Source: Paenalcaligenes faecalis
GTDB lineage: Bacteria > Pseudomonadota > Gammaproteobacteria > Burkholderiales > Burkholderiaceae_B
NCBI RefSeq assembly: GCF_027557445.1
Contig: NZ_CP106841.1
Span: 1,226,001-1,290,000, forward strand
Direction of reading: 5' to 3'
Length of the DNA stretch: 64,000 nt
Part shown: positions 1 to 9,651 of the stretch, in pieces
Numbering within the stretch: the stretch's first letter is position 1
How the letters are laid out: every line of letters starts with the position of its first letter
The notes under the pieces: generated by a model
What the model was told of the DNA's origin: nothing
The model's database searches: none
The model's input: only the letters and a program-made list of their open reading frames with translations
Position numbers and translations under genes: made by a program

Positions 1-1454
1 GCATGAATTGTTAAGGCCTCATGAATGGCTGCATTCCGTTTTTGAGGGTCGGTTTCGACTTTGATTTGATCTATCAGCTGATCGACTTGGGTATTACTGT
101 AATGCCCAAAGTTAAAAGCACCATCAGCACCTTCACCTTTACTGTGGATGAGGCTCTGTAAGGTATAAAGCGCATCAAAAGTAGGCACGCCCCAGCCAAA
201 CAAATAGGCACTTGTGTCATAGGCATGCAATTTGGGGAAGTAAATAGCACGCGGCATGGTATTTAACGTGGCTTTGACACCTGCTTTAGCCCACATGTTG
301 ATAATAGCCTGACAGATGGCTTCATCGTTGATATAGGTGTCGTTAGAGCAGTCTAGGGTGAAACGCAACTCGTTTGGACCGTAGCCTGCTTCGGCTAATA
401 AATGTTGCGCTTTTTCCAGGTCGGGGGCGGGGCGTGCTGCTAGGGCCTCTGTCCAACCGTTAACTTGTGGGGCGATCATGGTTCCGGTGGGTAACGATGC
501 GCCGCGCATAACGATTTTTTGAATGGCTTGGGTATCTATTGAGATATATAAAGCCTCGCGCACCCGCTGGTCGGTAAAAGGGTTTTTTCCTTTAATAGAG
601 CTGTATTTTAGCTCGGGGCTGTGTTGATCTAAACCGATGTAGATCGTACGGAACTCATTGCCTTCTATTACTTTGGCTTGTTGTTTAAGACGTGCTAGAT
701 CTTGGGCCGGAGGATCTAAAATAAAATCAATTTCGCCAGAAAGTAAGGCTGCGGTACGCGTTGCGTTTTGAGCAATAGGCGTATAGACCACACGGCTGAC
801 ATTCCCTGTTTTTTCTGCTTGACCCCACCAGTTTTTATTCTCAGTATAGATAGTACGTACATCTGCCTCGCGTGACTCTAGCTGATAAGACCCTGTGCCA
901 TTGGTATGATGGGTTGCGAAATTTTCTTCTTTCTTGCCAAAGTCTTGTGGGGTAGTGGCATTATTTGCCTCTGCCCATGACTTACTCATCATGAACACAT
1001 TAGTAAGTAGACGCAGTAATACAGGGTTGGGTGCAGCGGTTTCAATTTCTACGGTGTAGTCATCTATTTTTTTTATGTCTACAAATCCGTCCACATAGGC
1101 TTTGAATCCAGAGGTGGGCGACATAGCACGTTGGAACGAAAACACCACATCATCGGCAGTAAATGGGCTGCCATCATGAAAACTAACATTTTTACGTAAA
1201 TGAAAGCGCCATAAGGTATCTGATAGCTGTTCCCAAGAACGAGCTAAAGCCGGAACTATGGTGAACTCTTTATCATATTCAACTAAGGGTTCATAGACAT
1301 AATTGGAAAAGTTATTAGTGACACGTTCATTTTGCGCATGGGGGTCTAAGGTCAGTAAATCCCCTTGACTAGCCCAACGCAGGGTTTTGGCATGACTAGT
1401 AAGCGGAATAAATAAGCTAGCAGTGAGGGTGGCAATAGCCAATTTTTTTAGCAT
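1..1454 (-). CDS. Peptide-type ABC transporter substrate-binding protein (SBP_bac_5), partial
   Basis: Periplasmic binding component of a dipeptide/oligopeptide-type ABC importer (DppA/OppA superfamily). Read leftwards from ATG at 1454, a short Lys-containing n-region and a hydrophobic stretch ending TSHA form a Sec signal peptide of about 22 residues. The mature part begins KTLRWASQGD and carries YVYEPLVEYD and the family-typical FHDGSPFTADDVVF stretch. About 484 residues are in the window with no stop, so the C-terminus and any permease genes lie off the left edge. The family is seen in the sequence. The substrate (peptide, nickel or other) cannot be told from what is visible. Confidence 0.88.
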   Translation of the reverse strand, partial: MLKKLAIATLTASLFIPLTSHAKTLRWASQGDLLTLDPHAQNERVTNNFSNYVYEPLVEYDKEFTIVPALARSWEQLSDTLWRFHLRKNVSFHDGSPFTADDVVFSFQRAMSPTSGFKAYVDGFVDIKKIDDYTVEIETAAPNPVLLRLLTNVFMMSKSWAEANNATTPQDFGKKEENFATHHTNGTGSYQLESREADVRTIYTENKNWWGQAEKTGNVSRVVYTPIAQNATRTAALLSGEIDFILDPPAQDLARLKQQAKVIEGNEFRTIYIGLDQHSPELKYSSIKGKNPFTDQRVREALYISIDTQAIQKIVMRGASLPTGTMIAPQVNGWTEALAARPAPDLEKAQHLLAEAGYGPNELRFTLDCSNDTYINDEAICQAIINMWAKAGVKATLNTMPRAIYFPKLHAYDTSAYLFGWGVPTFDALYTLQSLIHSKGEGADGAFNFGHYSNTQVDQLIDQIKVETDPQKRNAAIHEALTIH

Positions 1455-1634
1455 GTTTTGTCTTAGTGGTAGGAGTCAATCAGGAGCATGATGGTGCCTG
1501 AGTATCGAAGAGGGTGTCAACGATAAGCATAGAACCTAAAAGTATAAAGAATGAAAGGTTTTGTTTGCCGCTTATAGGCAATGATGCCGCATTGAAGCAT
1601 AATAGATAGAGATCAACATATTAAGGAGTATTCA

Positions 1635-2936
1635 ATGACCACAAGCCCTATAGTCATCGTAGGTGGAGGTGCGGGAGGCTTAGAGTTGGCTGCTAAGTTA
1701 GGACGCCAGTATGGGCCCAGTCAAGTATATTTGATTGATAAAGATACAGACCATATTTGGAAACCGTCCCTACATGAGGTTGCCGCAGGCACATTGGATA
1801 TTCATCGGGAGGGACTGTCCTATTTTATGCTGGCACGAGATTGTAACTTCACATTTATTTTAGGCGCACTCGAACAATTAGATAAAGAAAAAAAGCAGAT
1901 CCAACTTGCTCCCGCTTATAACGAGGCAGGACAACAACTGTTTCCGCAGCGCACCATTACCTATGGCACATTGGTAATTGCCGTAGGTAGTAAATCAAAT
2001 TTTTTTAATACGCCAGGTGCGGCTGAATATGCAATTACCCTAGATGCAACAGCTCAAGCAGAGCAATTTAGAATGCAGTTGCTGCATGCTTTAACCCAAT
2101 TTCAGGGGGATGTGGTGGCGAATCAGCAGCCAGCACCATTGAATATTGCTATTGTAGGCGGTGGGGCAACCGGTGTAGAGCTGGCTGCAGAGCTGACGGA
2201 GGCGGTGGCTAGCCTACACTTTTATGGTGCTAATATGCAAACGCCAGAACGTCATTTGTCTATTACCCTAATTGAAGGGGCGGAGCGCATTTTGGTGGCT
2301 TTGCCTGCAGAACTCTCAGTCCGAGCCACTCAATTGTTGGCTTCACGCAAAATTAACGTTTGTACTGGGGTGCGGGTAACAGAAGTAAAAAAAGATCGGT
2401 TAATTGATCAAAATGGCACCAGTTATGCGGCAGACTTATGCGTGTGGGCTGCAGGGATTCAAGCACCTGCTTTTTTAACAACCCTAGGCCTAGAGACGAA
2501 TCGTATCAATCAGCTGGTCGTTAATGAGCGTTTAGAGACCGCCGACCCGCATATTTATGCCCTAGGTGACTGTGCCCAAGCCCCTTGGTTGGGTGAGCAC
2601 GGCTATCTACCCGCACGTGCTCAGGTCGCGCATCAGCAGGCCAATTATCTCTGTAAGGTTATTAGGCAAAAAAGACGTCAAAAGACGGTCGTAGAGCCTT
2701 TTAAATACAAAGACTACGGTTCTTTAGTGTCTGTGGGACACAGCAAGGGAGTAGGTAGTCTGATGGGCATTTTATCAGGTAAAAGCTGGTTTGTAGAGGG
2801 ATTAGTGGCTCGAACTATGTACATGAGCCTACATTTAATGCATCATGCAGCGGTTTTAGGCGTATTGCGAACGGCTAGTTTGGCTTTAGGCCGATTGTTA
2901 TTAAAACGCTCGGCCCCACGGGTGAAGTTGCATTAA
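1635..2936 (+). CDS. ndh: Type II NADH dehydrogenase (NDH-2)
   Basis: Membrane-associated FAD enzyme that passes electrons from NADH to quinone without pumping protons. Seen: a GGGAGG dinucleotide-binding motif at residues 10-15, a second one ([13 protein letters not shown]) near residue 173 for NADH, the FAD-contacting [10 protein letters not shown] near 305, and a C-terminal hydrophobic and basic tail suited to peripheral membrane attachment. The 433 residues match bacterial NDH-2. An AAGGAG ribosome site lies 7 bases before the ATG. Its stop overlaps the end of convergent smpB by 4 bases. Confidence 0.93.
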   Translation: MTTSPIVIVGGGAGGLELAAKLGRQYGPSQVYLIDKDTDHIWKPSLHEVAAGTLDIHREGLSYFMLARDCNFTFILGALEQLDKEKKQIQLAPAYNEAGQQLFPQRTITYGTLVIAVGSKSNFFNTPGAAEYAITLDATAQAEQFRMQLLHALTQFQGDVVANQQPAPLNIAIVGGGATGVELAAELTEAVASLHFYGANMQTPERHLSITLIEGAERILVALPAELSVRATQLLASRKINVCTGVRVTEVKKDRLIDQNGTSYAADLCVWAAGIQAPAFLTTLGLETNRINQLVVNERLETADPHIYALGDCAQAPWLGEHGYLPARAQVAHQQANYLCKVIRQKRRQKTVVEPFKYKDYGSLVSVGHSKGVGSLMGILSGKSWFVEGLVARTMYMSLHLMHHAAVLGVLRTASLALGRLLLKRSAPRVKLH

Positions 2937-3394
2937 TCTTCCCGGCGACGCGTGTCATGCTTCATCCAACGCTCTTGCTCGCGTTGCCAGTCTCTATCCC
3001 TAGAGGTGTCGCGTTTATCGTGGTGTTTTTTACCCTTACCTAAGCCGATATCCATTTTGATGTGGCTGCGGCTGTAGTGCAGGTTGAGAGGAATCAGGGT
3101 GTAACCACGTTGTTCCACGCGACCGATTAGCTTACTGATTTCTTCGGATTTCAGTAAAAGCTTACGAGTTCGTGTGGCTTCGGGGGAAATATGCGTCGAG
3201 GTGGTGGCTAATGGGCTAATATGCATACCTATTACCCAGATTTCACCATCACGTATCACAATATAGCTTTCAGCTAGTTGCACATGACCACTGCGGATGG
3301 CTTTTACCTCCCAACCCTGTAATACTAAACCTGCTTCGTAGCGTTCTTCAATAAAATATTCGTGACGCGCTTTACGATTTTCAACAATACTCAT
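2933..3394 (-). CDS. smpB: SsrA-binding protein SmpB
   Basis: Binds tmRNA and delivers it to stalled ribosomes in trans-translation. The 153 residues begin with the family-typical [18 protein letters not shown] and WEVKAIRSG, contain [26 protein letters not shown], and end in a Lys/Arg/Asp-rich tail that enters the mRNA channel in characterised homologues. The gene is divergent from ratA, a common neighbour, and convergent with ndh. The tmRNA gene itself was not found in the window. Confidence 0.97.
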   Translation of the reverse strand: MSIVENRKARHEYFIEERYEAGLVLQGWEVKAIRSGHVQLAESYIVIRDGEIWVIGMHISPLATTSTHISPEATRTRKLLLKSEEISKLIGRVEQRGYTLIPLNLHYSRSHIKMDIGLGKGKKHHDKRDTSRDRDWQREQERWMKHDTRRRED

Positions 3395-3449
3395 GAATTC
3401 ATCACCTATCTTAGGTAAAATCGATCTATTTATCCACTAAGCCAAATCG

Positions 3450-3887
3450 ATGCATACAGTAAAACGATCCGTATTAGTTCCTTTTTCTTCTGCCCAGATG
3501 TTTGATCTGGTCGCCGATGTTGCCCGTTATCCTGAGTTCATGCCATGGTGTGGCGGGGCTGTGGTACATGAGCAGACTGAACAAGGCATGAAAGCCTCTG
3601 TCACCATTAGCATTGCCGGAATCAAGCAAACCTTTACTACCCAAAATACCCACGACTATCCGAATCATATTCGTTTACAGTTGGTCGATGGTCCTTTTTC
3701 TGACCTAAAAGGCGATTGGTATTTTACGGCCTTAGGCGAAGATGGGTGTAAGGTTGAGTTCGTCATGGAGTACGCGTTTGCGAGTCGAGCTTTAGAAATG
3801 GTGGTTGGCCCAATTTTTAATCGAGTCGCCAATAGCTTTATTGATTCGTTTACGCGTCGTGCCCATGATCTTTACGACAACGAATGA
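3450..3887 (+). CDS. ratA: RatA/Coq10-type START-domain protein
   Basis: Member of the SRPBCC/START ligand-binding fold related to eukaryotic Coq10 and E. coli RatA (YfjG). E. coli RatA has been reported to inhibit 70S ribosome assembly, while Coq10 homologues assist ubiquinone. The 145-residue protein has the family pattern VPFSSAQMFDLVADVARYPEFMPWC at the N-terminus and GPIFNRVANSFIDSFTRRA at the C-terminus. It sits 28 bases before rnfH, the usual ratA-rnfH pair beside smpB. The family is secure; the physiological role here is not settled. Confidence 0.9.
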   Translation: MHTVKRSVLVPFSSAQMFDLVADVARYPEFMPWCGGAVVHEQTEQGMKASVTISIAGIKQTFTTQNTHDYPNHIRLQLVDGPFSDLKGDWYFTALGEDGCKVEFVMEYAFASRALEMVVGPIFNRVANSFIDSFTRRAHDLYDNE

Positions 3888-3915
3888 ACGCGTCATATAA
3901 CGGGCTGAACTAACT

Positions 3916-4254
3916 ATGATAACAATTGAATTGCTGTTTGCGGCAAAAAATCGTGTTTGGCAGCGATTTTTAACTGTGCCTAAGGGCACTACCGTATCCC
4001 ATGCCTTAGCGCAAAGTGATCTTTATCAGGTGCATCCAGAAGCCAAAGAGCTGGCTTACGGTATTTTTGGTGAGCGTTGTCAACCAGAGACGGTGTTACA
4101 GGACAAGGATCGTATAGAGGTATATAGGCCGCTGGTTTTTGATCCGATGGATTCTCGACGGCGTCGTGCTGCGCACCGCGCTGAGCAAAAGCAAAATACA
4201 AAAAAACGCCGCAAACCAAGTATTGCGGCGAGTATGATTGTTAATCGTGATTAA
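3916..4254 (+). CDS. rnfH: RnfH-family ubiquitin-like protein
   Basis: Small beta-grasp protein (UPF0125/RnfH, formerly RatB). 112 residues: MITIELLFA opening, GTTVSHAL, and the conserved block DRIEVYRPLVFDPMDSRRRRA, followed by a Lys/Arg-rich tail. No enzymatic role is known; it accompanies ratA. Its last codons also encode, on the other strand, the hairpin and T-run that look like the terminator of ygfZ, which ends directly after this gene's stop. Confidence 0.88.
   Translation: MITIELLFAAKNRVWQRFLTVPKGTTVSHALAQSDLYQVHPEAKELAYGIFGERCQPETVLQDKDRIEVYRPLVFDPMDSRRRRAAHRAEQKQNTKKRRKPSIAASMIVNRD
4200..4230 (-). terminator. Intrinsic terminator of ygfZ lying inside the rnfH coding end
   Basis: On the minus strand an 8-bp perfect stem (CGCCGCAA / TTGCGGCG, 4223-4230 and 4207-4214) with an 8-base loop is followed by seven T. 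It starts 25 bases beyond the ygfZ stop, wholly within the last codons of the convergent rnfH gene. Confidence 0.75.
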
Positions 4255-5193
4255 TTAGTATTTAGCTATTTCCCAGCCATAGGGCAAGGCCATGTTTTGA
4301 ATGGTTTTCCCCATTTCGCTGGCTGTGCATAGTGTTTTTTGTTCAAGACCATCAATGAGGACTTCCATTAATAAGACTTGTCTTTGCTGAATGGCGTCAT
4401 AGGCGGTATTAATGATGCGCCCAAAGGGGCGTTCAGGTTGTGCTGCATCAAAAATGTCTTGGCCTGCAAGTAAATCCAGTGCCTGATCAGACGAAATAAC
4501 GCCTAGTGCTGCACGACGTTTAGCCGTGGTGCGATAGTGCAGTCGTGCCACGACTTCTTGGCCAGGAAAGCAGCCTTTTTTGAAGTTGACACCCCCAATA
4601 ATATCTAGGTTGATGTCCTGAGGCAAAAACGCTTCATAGGTGGATTCTTGAATCCAGGCTAAACCGGCATACATATCAGCTGTAGACCATTGTGATGCGT
4701 CTGCTGAGGCGGGTGGGGCTTTATCAGCCTCGCAAATAAGCCAAGCCCTTGCTGTTTCGTTGTGGCTTGGGGCTGCAATGAGTGTACCAAGCGGGCCTTG
4801 TTGCACAGCATAGCTAGTAGCGGGTAGGGCAAAGGCAGAGGTAGGCGCGCCTTGGCTTATTCCGAAAACACGTAAATCGCTAAGAATAAGTTCAGCTTTA
4901 GCGCGTAATAAAAACATAGAAATACGTTTACGTACGGTTTCGGCGATGGAGCGCGGTAAAATGGCATAGAGGTTCTGAGCGTCAACGGGATCTGCATACA
5001 CAATCATGGTTGCCTGTAGACGACCTTTAGCTTGGCAAAAACCAGCCAGAACGGCTTGCTCTGAGCTTAGAGCGTCAACAGCATTGGTTAATTGCGCTTG
5101 CATAAACGAGCGCGCCTCAGGCCCTTTAATGTGCAATACGGCAAAATCATCAAGTGCACAGAGTTGATCAGAGGTAAAGGTCATAGTATTCAT
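4255..5193 (-). CDS. ygfZ: Folate-dependent Fe-S cluster assembly/repair protein YgfZ
   Basis: Aminomethyltransferase-fold protein that uses tetrahydrofolate to help make or repair certain Fe-S enzymes. The family signature KGCFPGQE with its invariant Cys is at about residues 206-213, followed by VVARLHYRTTAKRR. 312 residues is a normal length. Two close in-frame ATGs exist (5193 and 5184); either could be used. The gene is divergent from mltG and its stop abuts the stop of rnfH. Confidence 0.92.
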   Translation of the reverse strand: MNTMTFTSDQLCALDDFAVLHIKGPEARSFMQAQLTNAVDALSSEQAVLAGFCQAKGRLQATMIVYADPVDAQNLYAILPRSIAETVRKRISMFLLRAKAELILSDLRVFGISQGAPTSAFALPATSYAVQQGPLGTLIAAPSHNETARAWLICEADKAPPASADASQWSTADMYAGLAWIQESTYEAFLPQDINLDIIGGVNFKKGCFPGQEVVARLHYRTTAKRRAALGVISSDQALDLLAGQDIFDAAQPERPFGRIINTAYDAIQQRQVLLMEVLIDGLEQKTLCTASEMGKTIQNMALPYGWEIAKY

Positions 5194-5299
5194 TTTTAGG
5201 CAGCACTGAAAAATTGAGTGGATTCTATATAATAGCTGTCTTAACTAAAATAGATACCTATATCACCAGCGATAGGTAGGATAAACGTGGACAGTCATC

Positions 5300-6304
5300 A
5301 TGAGAGTTAAATACATCGTAATCAGCCTAGTGACGCTAGTAGTTGGTCTTGCTAGCGCTGCTTATACAGGCTGGTGGTGGGTCACTGAGCGCCCTGTGCC
5401 TATGTCAGAGCCACGCATTGATTATGTGATTGAATCTGGGGCTGGCCCCAAGGCCATAGCCCGTACTATGCGCCAAGCGGGTATTGACATTGACGAGCAG
5501 CAGTTTGCTTTAGTCGCGCGATTGAGTGAAAAAGACAAATTGCTGCAAGCTGGCGCTTATGAGGCAGTACGTGGTGATACTTTGTGGCGATTACTGCAAC
5601 GCATGGCTCAGGGTGACATGATGCAAACACGAATTACCTTTGTCGAGGGGTGGGACTATAAACGGATTCGTCAGCATCTAGGCAGTGATGTGAATGTGAA
5701 GCAAACACTGATGGAAACCAGTGATGCTGAGCTATTGCAACGATTAGAGGCTGATGCAGATCATCCAGAGGGTTTGTTTTACCCTGATACGTATGTTTTT
5801 GTACCTGGCACCAGTGATTTTGATGTGTTACGTCGTGCCTATCAGGCACAAAAAGAGCTGCTAGAGACGCTTTGGGCGCAGCGTGATCCTGACCTGCCCT
5901 TAAAAACACCCTATGAGGCCCTCATTTTGGCGTCTATTGTAGAAAAGGAAACGGGACATAGTGCGGATAGAGACCGTGTGGCGGGCGTGTTTATTAATCG
6001 TTTGCGTATTGGTATGCTTTTACAAACGGATCCTACAGTTATTTATGGGATGGGTGAGGCTTATGATGGGCGTATTCGTAAACGAGATTTGCAAACCGAC
6101 ACAGCGTGGAACACATATACGCGGGCCGGGTTACCGCCTACTCCTATAGCCAGTCCAGGCAAAGCGGCTTTGATGGCAACATTGCATCCCGAAAAACATG
6201 ATTTTCTTTATTTTGTATCACGGGGTGATGGTACCAGCGAGTTCTCTAAGAATTTGAATGATCATAATCGCGCGGTTCGTAAATATATTTTAAAACGCAA
6301 TTAG
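5300..6304 (+). CDS. mltG: Endolytic murein transglycosylase MltG
   Basis: Inner-membrane lytic transglycosylase that cuts nascent glycan strands and so sets their length. One N-terminal membrane segment (about residues 5-25), a LysM-like region, then the YceG catalytic domain with LILASIVEKETG (catalytic Glu in EKET, about 215-217), VAGVFINRLRIGM and LQTDPTVIYG. 334 residues. First of a tight rightward run mltG-tmk-holB-tatD; the gap to tmk is 8 bases. mltG-tmk-holB is a common proteobacterial order. Confidence 0.95.
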   Translation: MRVKYIVISLVTLVVGLASAAYTGWWWVTERPVPMSEPRIDYVIESGAGPKAIARTMRQAGIDIDEQQFALVARLSEKDKLLQAGAYEAVRGDTLWRLLQRMAQGDMMQTRITFVEGWDYKRIRQHLGSDVNVKQTLMETSDAELLQRLEADADHPEGLFYPDTYVFVPGTSDFDVLRRAYQAQKELLETLWAQRDPDLPLKTPYEALILASIVEKETGHSADRDRVAGVFINRLRIGMLLQTDPTVIYGMGEAYDGRIRKRDLQTDTAWNTYTRAGLPPTPIASPGKAALMATLHPEKHDFLYFVSRGDGTSEFSKNLNDHNRAVRKYILKRN

Positions 6305-6312
6305 GCTTATAC

Positions 6313-6951
6313 ATGTCAGCAATAAAAAACGGGCTATTTTTAAGTTTGGAAGGGGTGGATGGTGCAGGAAAAAGTACGCATATCCCTTTTATTGAAACAC
6401 ACCTGCAGCGACTAGGCATTGAGGTGGTGGTGACAAGAGAGCCAGGTGGCACGGTGTTAGGTGAGACTTTACGTGAGCTGTTACTGCACAAGGACATGGA
6501 CATAAGAACAGAGACCTTATTGATGTTTGCTGCCCGTAATGAGCACATTAAACAAGTGATTGAGCCCGCGTTAGTTCAAGGGAAATGGATCTTGTGTGAT
6601 CGGTTTTCTGATGCCAGTTTTGCTTATCAGGGGGGCGGTCGAGAGTTAGGTGCGACTGCTATTGAAACCTTAGAGCAATGGGTGCATCCAGATTTGCAAC
6701 CGGATCAGACATGGCTCTTTGATTTACCCCTAGAAATTGCCACTCAACGTTTACAAAATAGCCGTGTTTTAGATCGATTTGAGCAAGAACAGGCAGCATT
6801 TTTTGTGCGGACTCAACAGTTCTACCATCAACGAGCACAACAGGATCCTCACCGTTTTTCCTTAGTGGATAGTAGTCAGCCTATTCACACCATCCAACAG
6901 CAACTGCAGCAGCAATTGCATCACCTGGTTGAATTATGGCAGAGCCGTTAA
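6313..6951 (+). CDS. tmk: Thymidylate kinase
   Basis: Phosphorylates dTMP to dTDP for DNA synthesis. Walker A loop EGVDGAGKST is near residues 13-22, REPGGT provides the dTMP-binding Arg, and DRFSDASFAYQGGGR is the lid/DRX region. The 212 residues match the bacterial enzyme. Its end overlaps the start of holB by 16 bases, suggesting translational coupling. Confidence 0.96.
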   Translation: MSAIKNGLFLSLEGVDGAGKSTHIPFIETHLQRLGIEVVVTREPGGTVLGETLRELLLHKDMDIRTETLLMFAARNEHIKQVIEPALVQGKWILCDRFSDASFAYQGGGRELGATAIETLEQWVHPDLQPDQTWLFDLPLEIATQRLQNSRVLDRFEQEQAAFFVRTQQFYHQRAQQDPHRFSLVDSSQPIHTIQQQLQQQLHHLVELWQSR

Positions 6952-7973
6952 CTGCATTGCAGTATTATCCTTGGCAAAAAGACGTCGCTGAACATTGGCT
7001 TTCTCATCAAGAGCGCTTTGCACATGCCTGGTTAATTCATGGCTTAGCTGGCATTGGTAAGGTGCAGTTTGCTCGAGCAGGAGCCGCTGCCTTATTGTGT
7101 GAGCAGCCCTTGCGTCATATAGCCTGTGGTCACTGTGCCTCGTGTCAGTGGGTGTTGTCGGGTAATCATCCCGATTTGCGGTTTATTCGGCCTGATGCCG
7201 TCACCGCAGAGCAAGACCCTGAGTCGTTAGCCGGTACAAGCACGACTAAAACACCCTCTAAGCATATCCGAGTCGAACAACTCAGAGAATTATCGACTTG
7301 GTTTAATACAGCAAGCCATCGTGGGGGGTATAAAGTGGCGGTCTTATATCCAGCCGAAAGTTTGAATGCTATTTCGGCTAATGCATTGCTAAAGGTGCTA
7401 GAGGAGCCTAATGAAAAAACCGTATTTTTAGTGGTAGCAGACCATTACGAGCGTCTTTTACCCACGATTATTTCTAGATGTAGACGTTTGCCATTAGCTA
7501 CACCAACCAAAGAGCAAAGCGTAGCGTGGCTCGACGGACAGATCGCGCAGCCAGAGCAATGGTTAGCGGCCGTTGGCGGAGCGCCTGTGGCAGCGTTAAA
7601 GGCCTCTCATACTCATCACAAGCCGTATCCAGACTGGCTAGATCAGTTATGTCAGTATTTGGCGCAAGGGCGTCATAAGGCGATTATTGCTTTAGCACCC
7701 CAACTCGAGGCAGTAGATCCCTCCATTTGGATAGAAACCTTACAGCGACTGCATGTGGACATACAGTTATGTATGCAAAACAGTTTAGTGCGTTATTACC
7801 CGCATTTACAGCCTTCACTTGAGTCTATCGCTGCACGTATGTCGGCGTTGGCTGTACAGCAGCAGTGGAAATGGCTTGTCACACAAAAACGGCATGCGGA
7901 GCACCCGCTAAACGCTAAACTATTGGTTCATACCGCCTTAGAACGTATTGCCCAAAGCCTTAGAGCAAGTTGA
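6936..7973 (+). CDS. holB: DNA polymerase III subunit delta'
   Basis: Clamp-loader subunit with an AAA+ fold. It has HAWLIHGLAGIGKVQFARA in place of a strict Walker A, a four-cysteine zinc site (CGHCASC with an upstream Cys), and the sensor region SANALLKVLEEP followed by TIISRCRRLPL with the SRC motif. 345 residues. The gene begins inside tmk and is followed 8 bases later by tatD. Confidence 0.94.
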   Translation: MAEPLTALQYYPWQKDVAEHWLSHQERFAHAWLIHGLAGIGKVQFARAGAAALLCEQPLRHIACGHCASCQWVLSGNHPDLRFIRPDAVTAEQDPESLAGTSTTKTPSKHIRVEQLRELSTWFNTASHRGGYKVAVLYPAESLNAISANALLKVLEEPNEKTVFLVVADHYERLLPTIISRCRRLPLATPTKEQSVAWLDGQIAQPEQWLAAVGGAPVAALKASHTHHKPYPDWLDQLCQYLAQGRHKAIIALAPQLEAVDPSIWIETLQRLHVDIQLCMQNSLVRYYPHLQPSLESIAARMSALAVQQQWKWLVTQKRHAEHPLNAKLLVHTALERIAQSLRAS

Positions 7974-7981
7974 TTTTTATT

Positions 7982-8770
7982 ATGTATATCGATTCTCATT
8001 GTCATGTGGATTTTCCCGATCTAGCTCAAAACATAGATCAAATTTTATTCAATATGCAGCACAACCGCGTGTCTCAGGCGATGGTGGTGAGTGTTTGCTT
8101 AGAGGATTGGCCCGGCTTAATGGCATTGGTTGAGCAGCATCCGGAGTTTTTTGCTTCGGTAGGGGTGCACCCTGGCTATGATCAAGTGCCAGAGCCAAGC
8201 TATGCGGATTTATTTGAGCGAGCTCAGCATCCTAAAGTGATTGCCATTGGCGAGACGGGACTGGATTACTATCGCTTAGTGGAGCCTTTGGATTGGCAGC
8301 GTGATCGATTCGCCTTACATCTACAAGTCAGTAAAGACACTGGATTACCCAGTATTATTCATACACGTAATGCCATTGATGACACTCTGGGGATAATGCA
8401 TGAGTTAGATGCAGGGCAGGTGGGTGGTGTAATGCATTGCTTTAGCGAGGACTGGGAGGCAGCGAAAAAAGCACTCGATTTAGGTTTCTATATTTCACTG
8501 TCTGGTATTGTGAGTTTTAAAAGTGCGAAGCAGGTTCACGAAGTAGCCACTAAAGTGCCTTTGGATCGTTTGCTCATAGAAACAGACTCTCCCTATTTAG
8601 CTCCGGTGCCGTATCGTGGCAAAATTAACACCCCAGCCTTAGTGGTGCATGTGGCAGAGCACATTGCTCAGTTACGTGGCATCCGAGCTGCAGATGTGGC
8701 GGCACACACCACCGAGAATTTTTACACCCTCTTTAATAAAGCTCATCCATTGACTGAGACATTGATCTAA
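7982..8770 (+). CDS. TatD-family metal-dependent hydrolase/DNase
   Basis: TIM-barrel amidohydrolase-superfamily nuclease (YcfH/TatD type). Metal ligands are visible: HCH in DSHCHVDFPD, Glu in GETGLDYYR, His in IIHTRNA, His in MHCFSED, and Asp in IETDSPYLAPVPYRGK. I place the start at ATG 7982 because the protein then opens MYIDSHCHVD as usual; the in-frame TTG at 7970 would overlap the holB stop and add four residues. 262 residues. A DNase or D-aminoacyl role cannot be assigned from sequence. Confidence 0.92.
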   Translation: MYIDSHCHVDFPDLAQNIDQILFNMQHNRVSQAMVVSVCLEDWPGLMALVEQHPEFFASVGVHPGYDQVPEPSYADLFERAQHPKVIAIGETGLDYYRLVEPLDWQRDRFALHLQVSKDTGLPSIIHTRNAIDDTLGIMHELDAGQVGGVMHCFSEDWEAAKKALDLGFYISLSGIVSFKSAKQVHEVATKVPLDRLLIETDSPYLAPVPYRGKINTPALVVHVAEHIAQLRGIRAADVAAHTTENFYTLFNKAHPLTETLI

Positions 8771-8782
8771 AGGATTTACGTT

Positions 8783-9577
8783 ATGACATTAATAAAATGG
8801 ACGGCTATGCTTGGTTTAAGCCTTAGTTTGCTAAGCACGGCATATGCTGTAGAGGATGGTTTTTGGTTAGATGTACAAAATAATAAATCCTCTTCGGTTA
8901 TGCGTTATTTAGCGCAAGGCGTGGACCCCAATATCAAAAGTCGCGAAGAGCAGCCTGTGATTATGTGGGCGATTCAAAATGAGGCGTGGGGAGTCTATGA
9001 TTTACTCGTCTCGCATCGAGCCTTTGATCCTAATGTGGTAAATGCTCACGATGAAACCCCATTGATGTATTTAGCGATTATGGGTGAGACTCAACGAGCT
9101 AATGACTTAATTACTAAAGGAGCCCAAGTCAATCGCTTAGGCTGGACGGCATTGCACTATGCGGCCTCTAAAAAGCAGGTGGACATGGCAGAGATGCTGA
9201 TCAATCAAGGGGCGCTAGTAAATGCTGCCTCTGCTGATGGAACGACGGCGCTAATGATGGCTGCTCGTTCTGGTAGTAGCAAAATGGTTAATGTGCTATT
9301 GCAGCATGGTGCAGATCCCACGACACGTAGCTTAGCAAAACTTTCTGCTGCTGACTGGGCTCAATCGAATAAACAAACACGACTGGCAGAGCAATTGCGT
9401 CAGGTTGAGGCTGCATATCAAAAAGAGCGTGTAGAAAAAAAGGGGAAAATGGGTTCATTTTCTATCCAAGATGTGGTGGAGCCTTCGGCTGAGTTATCTG
9501 GCACATCGGAACGAGCCACCCAGGGTAGCTCTCAGTATTTTGACCTGAAACGTTTTGATGAGCCAGCAACTCCGTAG
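8783..9577 (+). CDS. Secreted ankyrin-repeat protein
   Basis: 264 residues with a Sec signal peptide ending near STAYA (about residue 22), then four to five ankyrin repeats (for example DETPLMYLAIMGE, WTALHYAASKKQVDMAEMLI, DGTTALMMAARSGSSKMVNVLL) and an Arg/Lys/Ser-rich C-terminal tail. It is probably a periplasmic protein-interaction module. It follows tatD by 12 bases with a good AAGGA ribosome site, so it is last in the mltG run, and a terminator follows. The partner is unknown. Confidence 0.85.
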   Translation: MTLIKWTAMLGLSLSLLSTAYAVEDGFWLDVQNNKSSSVMRYLAQGVDPNIKSREEQPVIMWAIQNEAWGVYDLLVSHRAFDPNVVNAHDETPLMYLAIMGETQRANDLITKGAQVNRLGWTALHYAASKKQVDMAEMLINQGALVNAASADGTTALMMAARSGSSKMVNVLLQHGADPTTRSLAKLSAADWAQSNKQTRLAEQLRQVEAAYQKERVEKKGKMGSFSIQDVVEPSAELSGTSERATQGSSQYFDLKRFDEPATP

Positions 9578-9599
9578 TTGATAACCAAATGCAAAAAAA

Positions 9600-9635
9600 C
9601 ATCCCGCTATCTTTTCAGGCAGCGGGATGTTTTTT
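9600..9635. terminator. Bidirectional terminator between the ankyrin gene and ugpC
   Basis: A 9-bp perfect stem (CATCCCGCT 9600-9608 / AGCGGGATG 9621-9629) is flanked by A-run and T-run, serving both converging transcripts. Confidence 0.9.
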
Positions 9636-9651
9636 AATGCAAAGAAAGCAA

